Shown piece by piece: positions 17,823 through 27,146 of a DNA stretch of 64,000 bases. The notes beneath the pieces were generated by a model. It searched no databases. It was given only the letters and a program-made list of their open reading frames with translations, and was not told where the DNA came from. This DNA comes from Tranquillimonas alkanivorans (lineage in GTDB: Bacteria; Pseudomonadota; Alphaproteobacteria; Rhodobacterales; Rhodobacteraceae). Position numbers and translations under genes: made by a program. The first letter of the stretch is position 1, and every line of letters starts with the position of its first letter. The stretch covers positions 186,001 to 250,000 of the forward strand of contig NZ_FOXA01000002.1 in the NCBI RefSeq assembly GCF_900115595.1. The letters are read 5' to 3'.

Positions 17823-18164
17823 ATGACTGACAAGCAGATCGACGCCCGCTTCCGCGACCGCCTTCTGGCCGACCGCGCCGCGCTCGACTCCGAGGACGCG
17901 CTGGGCCGCGACGGAACGCGGCCCGTGGAACTCGACCAGCAGAGCGTCGGGCGGCTGGCGCGCCTGGACGCCATGCAGCACCAGGCGATGGCCAAGGCCA
18001 CGCAGGCCCGCCGCGCGCAGCTTCGCCGCAAGATCAACGCCGCGCTCGCCCGCATCGACGAGGGCGAGTACGGCTTCTGCGCCGAGTGCGGCGACGAAAT
18101 CGCCGAGGCGCGGCTCGACCTCGATCCGACCGTCGCGCGCTGCGCCGCCTGCATGCGCGGCTGA
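17823..18164 (+). CDS. TraR/DksA-family C4 zinc finger protein
   Basis: A 113-residue protein: a long helical, coiled-coil-like region (residues 1-80) followed by a C4 zinc finger with C86, C89, C107 and C110 (FCAECGDEI, then ARCAAC). It is shorter than DksA (about 150 residues) and resembles the small DksA-like proteins of Rhodobacterales that bind RNA polymerase in the secondary channel. Whether it responds to ppGpp cannot be told here. It is divergent from cysE. Confidence 0.85.
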   Translation: MTDKQIDARFRDRLLADRAALDSEDALGRDGTRPVELDQQSVGRLARLDAMQHQAMAKATQARRAQLRRKINAALARIDEGEYGFCAECGDEIAEARLDLDPTVARCAACMRG

Positions 18165-18277
18165 GGACCGGAGGCGATCAACTCCGCGTCAGCGCACAGC
18201 CTTTGCGGAGTGGCGCGGGAACCCCGGCGCCTCGTTCAAGAGTTGGCCGGCGAACGTCCACGACAGGAGGAATCGCC

Positions 18278-19492
18278 ATGAAGACCGCCGTCAGCTTCGC
18301 CGCGCTCACGCTCGCGCTTGCCGTCCCCGCCTTCGCCCAGTCGGGCGGAGAGGCGCACGAATGGGGCGAGATGAACGTCCCCGACTTCGAGCCGAACTTC
18401 CCCGAGCAGTTCCGCGCGCCCATCGAGGTGTCGCCGTACGAGCTTCAGACGGAGGTCCTGACCGACCAGCTGGAGCATCCCTGGGCCGTCGAGACGCTGC
18501 CCGACGATCAGGGCTACCTGGTGACCGAACGCACCGGCAACCTGCTGCACATCGGCCCCGACGGCGAGATCATGACCCGCCTGTCCGGCGTGCCGCAGGT
18601 TCACGCGGTCGAGCAGGGCGGACTGCTCGACGTCAAGCTCGGCCCGAATTTCGCCGAAGACCGGATGGTCTATCTCACCTACGCCAAGCCGATGGAGGGC
18701 GAGGGCATGTCCGCCACCGCCGCCGGGCGCGGCACGCTGAGCGAGGACCTGACCGCCATCGAGGGGTTCGAGGACATCTGGATCCAGCAGCCCCCGTCGC
18801 CCTCGCCGATGCACTATGGCAGCCGCATCGTCTTTGACGGGGCAGGCCACGCCTTCATCACCACCGGCGAGCACTTCACCATGCAAGAGCGTGACTATGC
18901 CCAGCACCTCGACAAGACCTACGGCAAGGTGATCCGGGTCAACCTCGACGGCTCGATCCCCGACGACAATCCGTTCGTCGGCAATCCCGACGCCGACGAC
19001 TCGATCTGGTCCTACGGACACCGCAACATTCAGGGCGCCGCCATGCGCGACGGTGACCGGCTCTACATCATCGAGCACGGGCCCGCCGGCGGCGACGAGA
19101 TCAACGTCCCTGAGCCAGGCGAGAACTACGGCTGGCCCATCGTCAGCTACGGCGAGCGCTACGGCGGCGAGCCCATCGGCAGCGGCGAAGCGCAGGCTCC
19201 GGACATGGAGCAGCCTCTCTATTACTGGGACCCGGTCATCGCGCCGGGCGACATGACCTTCTACAGCGGCGACGCGTTCCCCGAATGGGAAGGCGACATC
19301 CTGATCGGCGGCCTCGTCTCGGGCGGCCTGGTCCGGGTGGCGCTCGAAAACGACCTTGCCTCAGCCGAGGAGCGCCTGATCACCGACGTCGGCCGCACCC
19401 GCGACGTCGAGGTGCTGGACGACGGGACGCTGCTGGTGGTCACCGACTACGACAACGGCGAGCTGATCCACGTGACGCCCTCGGGCGGGTAA
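18278..19492 (+). CDS. Soluble PQQ-dependent sugar dehydrogenase-like beta-propeller protein
   Basis: A 404-residue periplasmic protein of the glucose/sorbosone dehydrogenase family (GSDH). A signal peptide covers about residues 1-20 (cleavage near AFAQ). Propeller motifs include ERTGNLLHIGPDG, SYGHRNIQGAAM and EHGPAGGDEIN, which contribute to the PQQ and calcium site. It would oxidise a sugar aldehyde or alcohol carbon and pass electrons to the respiratory chain. AGGAGG (18265-18270) gives a strong ribosome binding site seven bases before the ATG. The substrate is unknown. Confidence 0.85.
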   Translation: MKTAVSFAALTLALAVPAFAQSGGEAHEWGEMNVPDFEPNFPEQFRAPIEVSPYELQTEVLTDQLEHPWAVETLPDDQGYLVTERTGNLLHIGPDGEIMTRLSGVPQVHAVEQGGLLDVKLGPNFAEDRMVYLTYAKPMEGEGMSATAAGRGTLSEDLTAIEGFEDIWIQQPPSPSPMHYGSRIVFDGAGHAFITTGEHFTMQERDYAQHLDKTYGKVIRVNLDGSIPDDNPFVGNPDADDSIWSYGHRNIQGAAMRDGDRLYIIEHGPAGGDEINVPEPGENYGWPIVSYGERYGGEPIGSGEAQAPDMEQPLYYWDPVIAPGDMTFYSGDAFPEWEGDILIGGLVSGGLVRVALENDLASAEERLITDVGRTRDVEVLDDGTLLVVTDYDNGELIHVTPSGG

Positions 19493-19890
19493 GGCGCCGG
19501 GTGCATGGAGGTGCCCGCTTGACGCGGGCATGACAATGGCAGGGCGGCGCATGTTCGACCCGCTGCCCTGTCATCCCTTGGTCCGGACCTTCACCGGGGG
19601 GGGCGGGCGGACCGACAGCATTTGCGCGTCTGCCATGAACGGATGCCGCCCCCGACAGAGGTGCGTGCGGCCAGTCCTGCCGCGGCCACCAGAGCCATGG
19701 GACGTCCGCTGTCCGGTTTTCAGGTGCGCGCTGACCACAGCGCGCGGGAGTTCACGCGACCCGCTGGCACTGCCGCAACTCGCCATGTGCCCGGCCTGGG
19801 CCTCCGCTGCCCCGCCGCGCGTCCGAAGCACTGGCCCCGCATGCGCCGGCCATGCCATATACCGGCGACACCACAGCAAAGGGCCGCCCC
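19493..19890. other. 398-base gap without a recognised gene; holds one palindromic repeat
   Basis: Between the PQQ-dehydrogenase-like gene and the Lrp-domain gene. It contains the hairpin TGCCCGC-TTGAC-GCGGGCA at 19512-19530 followed by TGACA, related to the units at 8783-8880. The rest reads as non-coding in all frames and shows no protein family signature. Confidence 0.5.
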
Positions 19891-20127
19891 ATGAACTGCG
19901 TCTTCGTGCAAATCCGCTGCAAGCCCGGCACCGCCTACAAGGTCGCCGACGCCATCGTCCTGCGCGAGATCCATTCCGAGCTTTACTCGACCAGCGGAGC
20001 CTTCGACCTGCTGCTCAAGCTCTACATCCCCGAAGAGCAGGACGTGGGCAAATACATCAACGACAACCTTCTGGATATCGAGGATATCGAGCGTACGTTG
20101 ACCACCCTGACTTTCAAGGCTTTCTGA
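19891..20127 (+). CDS. Stand-alone Lrp/AsnC ligand-binding domain protein
   Basis: A 78-residue protein made only of the C-terminal ligand-sensing domain of Lrp/AsnC regulators (beta-alpha-beta-beta-alpha-beta, with GAFDLLLKLYI in place of the family GxFDxxL motif). It has no DNA-binding domain. Such proteins usually form dimers or decamers and may bind amino acids or modulate partner regulators or enzymes. Its stop overlaps the start of the downstream hydrolase (TGATG), so the two are translationally coupled and probably act together. Confidence 0.8.
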   Translation: MNCVFVQIRCKPGTAYKVADAIVLREIHSELYSTSGAFDLLLKLYIPEEQDVGKYINDNLLDIEDIERTLTTLTFKAF

Positions 20128-20930
20128 TGGCGAAGAAGAACGATACTGCGTACGCCAACGCCGACTTCATCCCCGACGCCCAAAGTTACCCGCCGCGCTG
20201 GACCGCCGAGGCGGAGGCGTTCCGCGAGCGACTGACGGGGGAGGGGCGGGCGCGGCTCGACCTTCCCTATGGCGACGGTGAGCGGCACGCCTTCGACCTG
20301 TTCCTGCCGGACGGAAAGCCCGAGGGCTGCGTCGTCTTCGTGCACGGCGGATACTGGCGCGCCTTCGACCGCAAGACGTGGTCGCACCTCGCCGCCGGAC
20401 CGCGCGCCCGCGGCTGGGCGGTAGCGATGCCGTCCTACACGCTCGCGCCCGGCGCCCGGATCGGGGACATCACGCAGGAGATCGCGCAGGCCGTCACGGT
20501 TATCGCCGAACAGGTGAGCGGACCTCTCGTCCTGACGGGCCACTCGGCGGGCGGTCACCTCGTCGCCCGCATGGCCTGCCGCGACGTGCCGCTTCCCGCG
20601 CCGGTCGAGGCGCGGCTGAGGCGCGTCGTGCCGATCTCGCCCTTGTCCGACCTGCGCCCGCTGATCGAGACGACGATGAACGACGACCTGCGGATCGACG
20701 AAGACGAGGCGCTGCGCGAAAGCCCGATGCTGCACGACCAGCGGCGGGACGTACCGGTGACGGTCTGGGTCGGCGGGGCGGAACGCCCGGCCTTCCTAGA
20801 CCAGGCGGAGTGGCTGGCCGAGGCATGGACCGGCACCGAACTGCACGTCGCGCCGGATCGGCACCACTTCGACGTCATCGCGGACCTCGAGACGCCGGAC
20901 TCGCCACTGACGCGGGCGCTGTTGTCTTAG
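20127..20930 (+). CDS. Alpha/beta hydrolase (arylformamidase/esterase type)
   Basis: A 267-residue cytoplasmic alpha/beta hydrolase. It has the oxyanion-hole motif HGGYW near residue 72 and the nucleophile elbow GHSAGG, with a late histidine in DRHHFDVI completing the triad. The HGGYW form is typical of kynurenine formamidase-like and carboxylesterase enzymes. The coupling to an Lrp-type sensor domain would suit amino-acid-related chemistry, but no other tryptophan catabolism genes are visible here. Confidence 0.8.
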   Translation: MAKKNDTAYANADFIPDAQSYPPRWTAEAEAFRERLTGEGRARLDLPYGDGERHAFDLFLPDGKPEGCVVFVHGGYWRAFDRKTWSHLAAGPRARGWAVAMPSYTLAPGARIGDITQEIAQAVTVIAEQVSGPLVLTGHSAGGHLVARMACRDVPLPAPVEARLRRVVPISPLSDLRPLIETTMNDDLRIDEDEALRESPMLHDQRRDVPVTVWVGGAERPAFLDQAEWLAEAWTGTELHVAPDRHHFDVIADLETPDSPLTRALLS

Positions 20931-21179
20931 GCAGGGAGCCCGGCGGGCGAGGGCGCCCAGCCACCTGGTCTACGTCGCCACCAAGGCGTGGCGACGTCGC
21001 TTGGTCGGGGCGATCGCCGCGTTGCTCCTCTTGCCAACGGTGCACGCGGGAGTACCGTCACATGTCCGCCACGATGAAACCCGCCGCGCGTCATGTCTTT
21101 CAACGAATGGCCTTTTAATAAACTTCGTTCGGTCGAGGTGCGGCGCCACAAGCACCGTGACACAATACCCAGGTGCTTG

Positions 21180-22841
21180 ATGAGTCCTTGCCGGCGGAGA
21201 GCCGTTCATCCTTTCCTGCGCGATGAGCGCGGGTCGATCATGATCCTCTCGCTGTTCCTGTTCCTGGGGATGGTGCTGATCGGGGGCGTGGCGTTGGATC
21301 TGTTCCGCCATGAGCACCGGCGCGCCGAGATGCAGGCCGCGCTGGACAATGCCGTGCTGGCCGCCACCCGCGTCGATCAGGAGCGGGATCCGGAACTGGT
21401 CGTGCAGGACTATCTCGCAAGGGCCGGGTACGGCGACCTGCCCGTTGAGATCGAGGTCGAGGAGACGAAGGCCGGCCCCTTGGTCACGGGACGATCCCTC
21501 ACCGCGTCGGCCAGCGTTCCGATGAACACCTTCCTGATGCGCCTCGCGGACATGCCGAGCCTGGACGTCAACGTGCTGTCGCAGGCCACGCAGGCCATCA
21601 ACAACATCGAGATCTCGCTGGTGCTCGACGTGTCGGGGTCGATGGGCAACTACGGCCGGATCGAGAACCTGCGCTTCGCGGCCAGCAACTTCATCGACGA
21701 GATCCTGGAGAATTCGGATCCCGAGCGGGTGTCGATCTCGCTCATCCCGTACGCGACGCAGGTCTCGGCGGGGCCCGACATCATGGAGGAGTTCTCGCCG
21801 CAGGACGCGCATCCGTATTCTCACTGCCTAGAGTTCGGTGCCAACGACTTCAACCAGCCGTCGATTCCGCGCGGACTGGGCGTGCGCCAGGCGTCACACT
21901 TCCAGATGGGCACGGACCGGCGCGGGTACCTGACGGTGGACGAGCCACTCACGGACGGGTGGACGTGCCGCATCGACGACGACTTTCACATCAGGGCGTT
22001 CTCCAACTCGGCCTTCGAGCTCAAGCGGCAGATCGAGGGGCTGTACGCCGAGGGATCGACCTCGATCGACATCGGTGTGAAGTGGGGCGTGGCATTGCTG
22101 GACCCGTCCTCGCGCCCGCTGATCGACGCGCTGATCGAGAAGGGCGTGGTGGACGCCTCGCTCGGCAAACGTCCCCTCGACTACGGGCGCAACGGCGACA
22201 CGATGAAACTGCTCGTGGTGATGACCGACGGGGAAAACATGCCCGAATACAGGCTGGAGCCCGACTTCCGGAACGGCCCCTCCGACATCTGGCGCGCCCG
22301 CGCCAACGGGAGGTCGTACTATTCTGTCCTGCTGGAGGAGTCGCGCTCTCACAGAGGCGGGCCCCGGTGGGGGCGCGGAGGCCGGGACCGCGACGAGCCG
22401 TACTACTTCTGGGCCTACAACCACGAAACCTCGCGCTATTCCCGAACCGATTGGGGCACCATCGGCGAGAACTACAACCCGCCGCTGGACGAAAAGCAGC
22501 TTTCCTGGCGCGAGGTCTGGGCCGAGATGTCCATGGCCTACCAGGCCTATTGGCTTCGGGCGCAGCAGGGCGCGGACTTCTACGACACGTTTTACGACAC
22601 CTACACTCAAGTCGAGCCCGGCGAGAAGGACGATCGGCTCGAGTCGATCTGCGCCGCCGCGCGCCGCCGGGGCATCACCGTCTTCACCATCGGCTTCGAA
22701 GTCGACTCGCTGCGCTCGCTCAACGCGCTGCAGGGTTGCGCCTCGTCGCCCAGCCATTACTTCGATGTCGACGGGCCCGAGATCGACGACGCCTTCCACA
22801 CCATCGCCACCTCGATCACGCAGCTCAAGCTGACGAAGTGA
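21180..22841 (+). CDS. TadG-like pilus/Tad-associated protein with von Willebrand factor A domain
   Basis: A 553-residue protein with a short cytoplasmic N-terminus, RDERGSIMILSLFLFLGMVL as the TadE/TadG-type prepilin-like hydrophobic segment at about residues 15-40, and a large exported part with a VWA domain: MIDAS start LDVSGSMG near 150-157 and VVMTDGEN further on. An insert rich in Arg/Gly/Tyr interrupts the VWA domain around residues 390-460. TadG proteins help assemble Flp pili, but no tad genes are nearby, so this is an isolated copy. The start at 21180 is preferred to ATG 21093. Confidence 0.8.
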   Translation: MSPCRRRAVHPFLRDERGSIMILSLFLFLGMVLIGGVALDLFRHEHRRAEMQAALDNAVLAATRVDQERDPELVVQDYLARAGYGDLPVEIEVEETKAGPLVTGRSLTASASVPMNTFLMRLADMPSLDVNVLSQATQAINNIEISLVLDVSGSMGNYGRIENLRFAASNFIDEILENSDPERVSISLIPYATQVSAGPDIMEEFSPQDAHPYSHCLEFGANDFNQPSIPRGLGVRQASHFQMGTDRRGYLTVDEPLTDGWTCRIDDDFHIRAFSNSAFELKRQIEGLYAEGSTSIDIGVKWGVALLDPSSRPLIDALIEKGVVDASLGKRPLDYGRNGDTMKLLVVMTDGENMPEYRLEPDFRNGPSDIWRARANGRSYYSVLLEESRSHRGGPRWGRGGRDRDEPYYFWAYNHETSRYSRTDWGTIGENYNPPLDEKQLSWREVWAEMSMAYQAYWLRAQQGADFYDTFYDTYTQVEPGEKDDRLESICAAARRRGITVFTIGFEVDSLRSLNALQGCASSPSHYFDVDGPEIDDAFHTIATSITQLKLTK

Positions 22842-22847
22842 GGGGCG

Positions 22848-23405
22848 CTAGCGCAGCCCGTCGCGCGCGATGAGCAGGGCGAGATCGGCCAGCGCCGCGG
22901 CGCGGGCAGCGGCGACGTCGCCGGCCGAGGGGGCGGTGGGCATTGGCATCGAAAGGCTGAAGAGGTCGGCGTCGTCGGCGCCCACGTCCGGCCCGGCGGC
23001 GACGAAGTACTGCCCGGCGATGCGGAATTCTCCGGCAAGGTCGGCGGTCATTTCCTCGATCTGCACCTCGAGCCGGGCGTCGGGGAACTCCTCGAACGGC
23101 CACGGTCCTGGGGCGACGCGGGCGCCGGTGATCTCGGTCAGGTTGCGCACCAGGCCCAGTGTCACGGCACGGGCCGGATCGTCGGCCCACAGCAGCGACG
23201 GCGAGCTTTGCAGCGCGCCTTCGGGCGTTTCGACCCAAATCTCCTCGCTCGCCGCATAGAGGGGCAGGCCGACCTCGGCCACCTCGAGCGTTCGGAAGTC
23301 GATGCGCACGCTGTCCTGCGCGGCGACGGTGGGCGCGGCATAGCGCGTGATGTCGTCGCCGCAGGCCATCAGGGCGAGGGGCAGGAGGAAGGCGGCGTAT
23401 CTCAT
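22848..23405 (-). CDS. pqiC: PqiC-type outer membrane lipoprotein
   Basis: A 185-residue lipoprotein with signal peptide and lipobox LMAC (lipidated cysteine at residue 15), then the ABC-type transport auxiliary domain (DUF330). PqiC anchors the periplasmic PqiB tunnel at the outer membrane. It is the last gene of pqiA1-pqiA2-pqiB-pqiC, separated from pqiB by a single base, which supports the assignment more than its weak sequence conservation does. Confidence 0.85.
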   Translation of the reverse strand: MRYAAFLLPLALMACGDDITRYAAPTVAAQDSVRIDFRTLEVAEVGLPLYAASEEIWVETPEGALQSSPSLLWADDPARAVTLGLVRNLTEITGARVAPGPWPFEEFPDARLEVQIEEMTADLAGEFRIAGQYFVAAGPDVGADDADLFSLSMPMPTAPSAGDVAAARAAALADLALLIARDGLR

Positions 23406-23406
23406 G

Positions 23407-26400
23407 TCAGCGTCCCAGCAGGATGGAGTTCGGTCGGCGCTCGATTGTGCGGGCGAGCGAGGCTACGGCGTCGGCGGCGCGCTGCACGTCGCGGATCGCG
23501 GCGCGCACCTCGCGGCTGAGGTCCGAGCTCGGGTCGATGCCCGACAATGTCGTGTCGGCTTGCGCGAGCACGGTGTTGATCTGCGCGACAAGGCCCGGCA
23601 GTTCGGCGGCGGCAACGGCGATGGCGTCGGCGGCTTCCTCGGCCGAGGCGAAGGCGGCGTTGGCGCTTTGCACGGCGCCGCCCTCGCGGATCTCGGCCAG
23701 CACGGCCTCGACCTCGGCCAGCGCACCGTTCAGGCTGGCGGGAAGCTGCGCCGCCGACTCCGAGCCGATCAGTTCATCGGCGGTGGCGAGGATCGCACTC
23801 GTGCGCTCGACCAGTTGTTCCAGCGGAAGAGTGCGGGCCTGCGCGGCGACGGCCTCGATCTCGGCGACCAGGGACGGCACGCCCTCGACTGCTGCGCTCA
23901 CGTCGTCGGCGGCGATGGCGGCGGCGTCGACGGCGGCCAGCAGCCGCTCGACGCCCTCGCCCTCGTTCAGTTGCGCCACGGTGCTCTGCGCCGAGGTAAC
24001 GAGGCTGCGCAGGTCAGCGATGGCGGCGCTGACCTCGGCGGGCAGGGCGCGCACGGCTTCGGTGTCGAGCACGCTGTCGGCGGTGGCGACGATGTCCGAG
24101 GCGCGGGCGACGAGGGTCTGGAGGGGCAGGGCACGGGCCTCGGCGGCCAACGCCTCGATCTCGGACAGGAGCGACGGCACGCCCTCGACCGCGACGCTCA
24201 CGTCGTCAGCGGCGGCGGCGGCGGCGTCCACCGCTGCCAGCAGCCGCTCCACCCCGTCTTCCTCGTTCAGCCGCGCCACGGTGGCCTGCGCCGAAGTGAC
24301 GAGGCCGCGCAGGTCGGCGACGGCGGCGGTGACCTCGGCGGGCAGGGCGCGCACGGCTTCGGTGTCTAGCACGCTGTCGGCGGTGGCCACGATGTCCGAG
24401 GCGCGGGCGACGAGGGTCTGGAGGGGCAGGGCACGGGCCTCGGCGGCCAGCGCCTCGATCTCGGACAGGAGCGACGGGACGCCGGCGGCGGCCCGCTCGA
24501 CCTCTTCCGCCGCTGCGGAGGCGGCGTCGAGCGCGGCGAGCGCACGGGCGACGCCGCCCTCGGCGCGGAAGTCGGTGACGGCGGTGTCCAGCGTGGCGAC
24601 CGCCGAACGTGCCTGCGACAGCAGTGCCGACAGCTCCTGCGGGGCCTGCTGCACGCCCTCGGACGCGACAAGCGCCCGCGCCTGGTTCACCACGTCCTCG
24701 ACACCGGCCACGGCGGCGAGCACCTCGGCCGGCAGGCTCTGGACGGCGTCGGAGGAGGCGATCTGCTGTACCTCGTCGAGAAGCGAGGTGACGCGGGCGA
24801 GGATCGGGTCCAGCGGAAGCGCCCGGACATCGGCGGCGAGGCCCTCGATCTCGGCGACCAGCGCGGGCACGCCCTCGATTGCCGTAGTAACGCCCTCGGC
24901 GGCGGCCGTCGCGCTGTCGACGGCGGCGAGCACGCGGTCGACGGCCTGCGCCTCTTCCACCGTGGCGACCACGCGGTTCAGCTGCGTCGCCGTCGCCTGA
25001 AGCTCGGCAAGCAGCGCCGACACCTCCATCGGAATGGCCTGCACGTCATCCGAGCCGATCACGCCGCGGGCTTCGGCCAGAAGCCCGCGAACCTCAGCCG
25101 GGGTCTGGCGCACGTCCTCGCTGCCGACAAGCGACGTGGCGGTGTCGAGAAAGACCACGGCGCTTTCCAGAAGCTCTTCGATGGGCAGGGCGTTGATGCG
25201 CTGGAACACGCCTTCGGCCGTTGCGGCGACATCCTCGATCTGCGCCTCGACGGTCGGGATCAGCGGGAACGGCTCGGCATCGGGATCGAAGGCGGCGGGG
25301 GCGGTGTCCTCCGTCTCCACGAGCTCGACCTTCAGGCCGCCGGTCAGGATGTTGGCCGAGGCGAGGCGGGCGCGCAGGCCGTCTTCGACCCGTTCGTCGA
25401 AAAACTCGAGCGCGGCGTTCGGGTTCTGCGCGTCGGCGAGCCCGAGGCGGTTGAGCCGGATCTCCATCACCGCGAGCAGCCGCACGCGGTCGTCGCCGAA
25501 GCGATCCTCGTCCACCAGGCCGGTGACGTTGACGACTTCGCCGATGCGGATACCTCGCAACTCGACCGGTGCGCCCGAGGCGAGCCCAGCGACGTTGCTT
25601 TCGAAGATCGAGGCGACGGCGATGGTGCGGCCCTCGGTGGCCTCGAACACGCTGGAGCGGGCCAGCGCTTCGTCGGGGTACACCTCGAACACCGCCCCGT
25701 CCTCGGCCGTTTCGCCGCCCGAGACGAGCGTGTTGAAGGTGATGCCGCCGGCAACGAGCGAAGCGATGGAGCCGAAGTCCAGCTCGGCGCCCCCGGGACC
25801 GATCGAGAAGGTGAAACCGGAGGTGTCCCAGAACCGCGTGGCAGTGGTCACCAGCCGGTCGTGTGGTTCGTAGATGATGGCCGGCGCGATGACCGAGGTG
25901 CCGGCTTCGGAAATCTCGGCCTCGCCGACGCGGCCGACCTCGACCCCCTTGTAGACGATGGGCGTGTCGTCGTTCAGCCCGTGGTCGCGGCTCGCGCGCA
26001 GCATGATGCGCAGCCCGTCGCGGCCCGCTTCGCCCAGCGGCTCGTCCGCCAGCCCCGTGAACCGTTCCTGGAACCCGCCGGGCGTCGTGTCCCAGCGGCC
26101 CTCGATGTAGACGCCCGACAGCACGGTGCCGAGGCCCGAGACACCGCGCGTCGTCACCTCGGGCTCGACCACCCAGAACTCGGCCCCGTCGTCCACGAAG
26201 GGCGCGACCTGGTTCTCCATGCGGACCGACACCAGAACCTGGTCGAGCGATGCGGTGAAGGCCACATCCTCGACGATACCCACGGCCACGTCTCGGTAGC
26301 GCAACTCGGTTTCGCCCGCGGTGATGCCCGAGGCGTCGTCGAAGGCGATCTGGATCAGCGGCCCACGGTCGGCGATGGACTGCCACGCCACCCACAGCGC

Positions 26401-26502
26401 CACGGCCAGCGCGGCCAGCGGGATCATCCAGACGACGGACGCGCCGCGGAAGAGGGCGCGGCGCGCGGGCTGCACCTTGGGTTCGGGTGGGGTGTCGGTC
26501 AC
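23407..26502 (-). CDS. pqiB: PqiB-type MCE protein with very long helical repeat tail
   Basis: A 1031-residue inner-membrane-anchored MCE protein; E. coli PqiB is about 546 residues. One membrane helix (about 22-41) precedes three MlaD/MCE domains (about 45-415), which form stacked hexameric rings for lipid transport across the periplasm. Residues about 420-1031 are alanine-rich helical repeats of about 100 residues (ALPAEV, GVPSLLSEIEALAAEAR and LLAAVDAA recur), likely a long coiled-coil needle. The start is GTG at 26502, overlapping the pqiA2 stop (GTGA); longer ATG-initiated frames run into pqiA2. Confidence 0.88.
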   Translation of the reverse strand: MTDTPPEPKVQPARRALFRGASVVWMIPLAALAVALWVAWQSIADRGPLIQIAFDDASGITAGETELRYRDVAVGIVEDVAFTASLDQVLVSVRMENQVAPFVDDGAEFWVVEPEVTTRGVSGLGTVLSGVYIEGRWDTTPGGFQERFTGLADEPLGEAGRDGLRIMLRASRDHGLNDDTPIVYKGVEVGRVGEAEISEAGTSVIAPAIIYEPHDRLVTTATRFWDTSGFTFSIGPGGAELDFGSIASLVAGGITFNTLVSGGETAEDGAVFEVYPDEALARSSVFEATEGRTIAVASIFESNVAGLASGAPVELRGIRIGEVVNVTGLVDEDRFGDDRVRLLAVMEIRLNRLGLADAQNPNAALEFFDERVEDGLRARLASANILTGGLKVELVETEDTAPAAFDPDAEPFPLIPTVEAQIEDVAATAEGVFQRINALPIEELLESAVVFLDTATSLVGSEDVRQTPAEVRGLLAEARGVIGSDDVQAIPMEVSALLAELQATATQLNRVVATVEEAQAVDRVLAAVDSATAAAEGVTTAIEGVPALVAEIEGLAADVRALPLDPILARVTSLLDEVQQIASSDAVQSLPAEVLAAVAGVEDVVNQARALVASEGVQQAPQELSALLSQARSAVATLDTAVTDFRAEGGVARALAALDAASAAAEEVERAAAGVPSLLSEIEALAAEARALPLQTLVARASDIVATADSVLDTEAVRALPAEVTAAVADLRGLVTSAQATVARLNEEDGVERLLAAVDAAAAAADDVSVAVEGVPSLLSEIEALAAEARALPLQTLVARASDIVATADSVLDTEAVRALPAEVSAAIADLRSLVTSAQSTVAQLNEGEGVERLLAAVDAAAIAADDVSAAVEGVPSLVAEIEAVAAQARTLPLEQLVERTSAILATADELIGSESAAQLPASLNGALAEVEAVLAEIREGGAVQSANAAFASAEEAADAIAVAAAELPGLVAQINTVLAQADTTLSGIDPSSDLSREVRAAIRDVQRAADAVASLARTIERRPNSILLGR
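23870..24482. repeat. 300-bp tandem repeats inside pqiB
   Basis: DNA-level repeats with a 300-bp period: the roughly 120 bases at 24060-24182 recur at 24360-24482 with only a few differences (both include ACGATGTCCGAGGCGCGG), and a more diverged copy lies near 23870-23900. They encode the 100-residue helical unit of PqiB. Confidence 0.8.
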
Positions 26503-27146
26503 GCGGCGGGGCCTTTCTGATCCGGCTCGATGTGGTCCCAGATCATCCGGCTGTCGAAACTCTGGGCGGAAAGCATGGTGAAGATCACCGAAAGCGCGAA
26601 GGCCAGCGACGCGGGGCCGGGATTGATCGACGCCACCACGTTCAGCTGCACCAGCGACGACAGGATCGCCACGACGAACACGTCGATCATCGACCAGCGG
26701 CCAATGTATTCGACGATCTCGTAGACGATATGCCGCCGCCCCGCCGGGATGCGCGAGCCCTGCCGTACGCCGAGCGCCAGCACCGCGATGGCGGCGAATT
26801 TTGCCAGCGGGATCGCAACGCTCGCGATCAGCACGATGATCGCCACGAACGGCGCGCCGTGGGTGAAAAGCTCGATGGCCCCGGCGATGATCGTGTCCTC
26901 CTGGCTCTGGAACAACGTGCGCGTGCGCAGCATCGGGTACAGGTTCGCAGGGATATAGCAGATGACACCGGCAATCCACCATGCCCACACCCGCTGGAGC
27001 GAGTTCCGGTCGCGCGACACCAGCCGGCTGCCGCAGCGCCCGCAGCGGACGGTTCCCATCGGCCAGACGCGCGCGCAGCGCTGGCAGCCGACGAGCCCGG
27101 CTTGGCGCGCCGTCAGGGGCGCCGACGTTCTTCCAGCGACTTCCAT
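26499..27146 (-). CDS. pqiA: Paraquat-inducible protein A half, second copy
   Basis: A 215-residue inner-membrane protein equal to one half of E. coli PqiA (417 residues, two such units). An N-terminal zinc-ribbon-like region has CQRCARVW and RCGRCGSR, followed by four hydrophobic helices (VWAWWIAGVICYIPANLYPM, then AFVAI-type stretches and a C-terminal pair). It overlaps pqiA1 by 34 bases and pqiB by four, so the operon is tightly coupled. The start at 27146 is chosen; ATG 27155 is equally possible. Confidence 0.85.
   Translation of the reverse strand: MEVAGRTSAPLTARQAGLVGCQRCARVWPMGTVRCGRCGSRLVSRDRNSLQRVWAWWIAGVICYIPANLYPMLRTRTLFQSQEDTIIAGAIELFTHGAPFVAIIVLIASVAIPLAKFAAIAVLALGVRQGSRIPAGRRHIVYEIVEYIGRWSMIDVFVVAILSSLVQLNVVASINPGPASLAFALSVIFTMLSAQSFDSRMIWDHIEPDQKGPAA

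Noticed and set aside
23423-25000. 525-codon Ser/Ala-rich frame on the + strand
   Set aside because: Antisense of the repeat part of pqiB; its repeats merely mirror those of the real gene.
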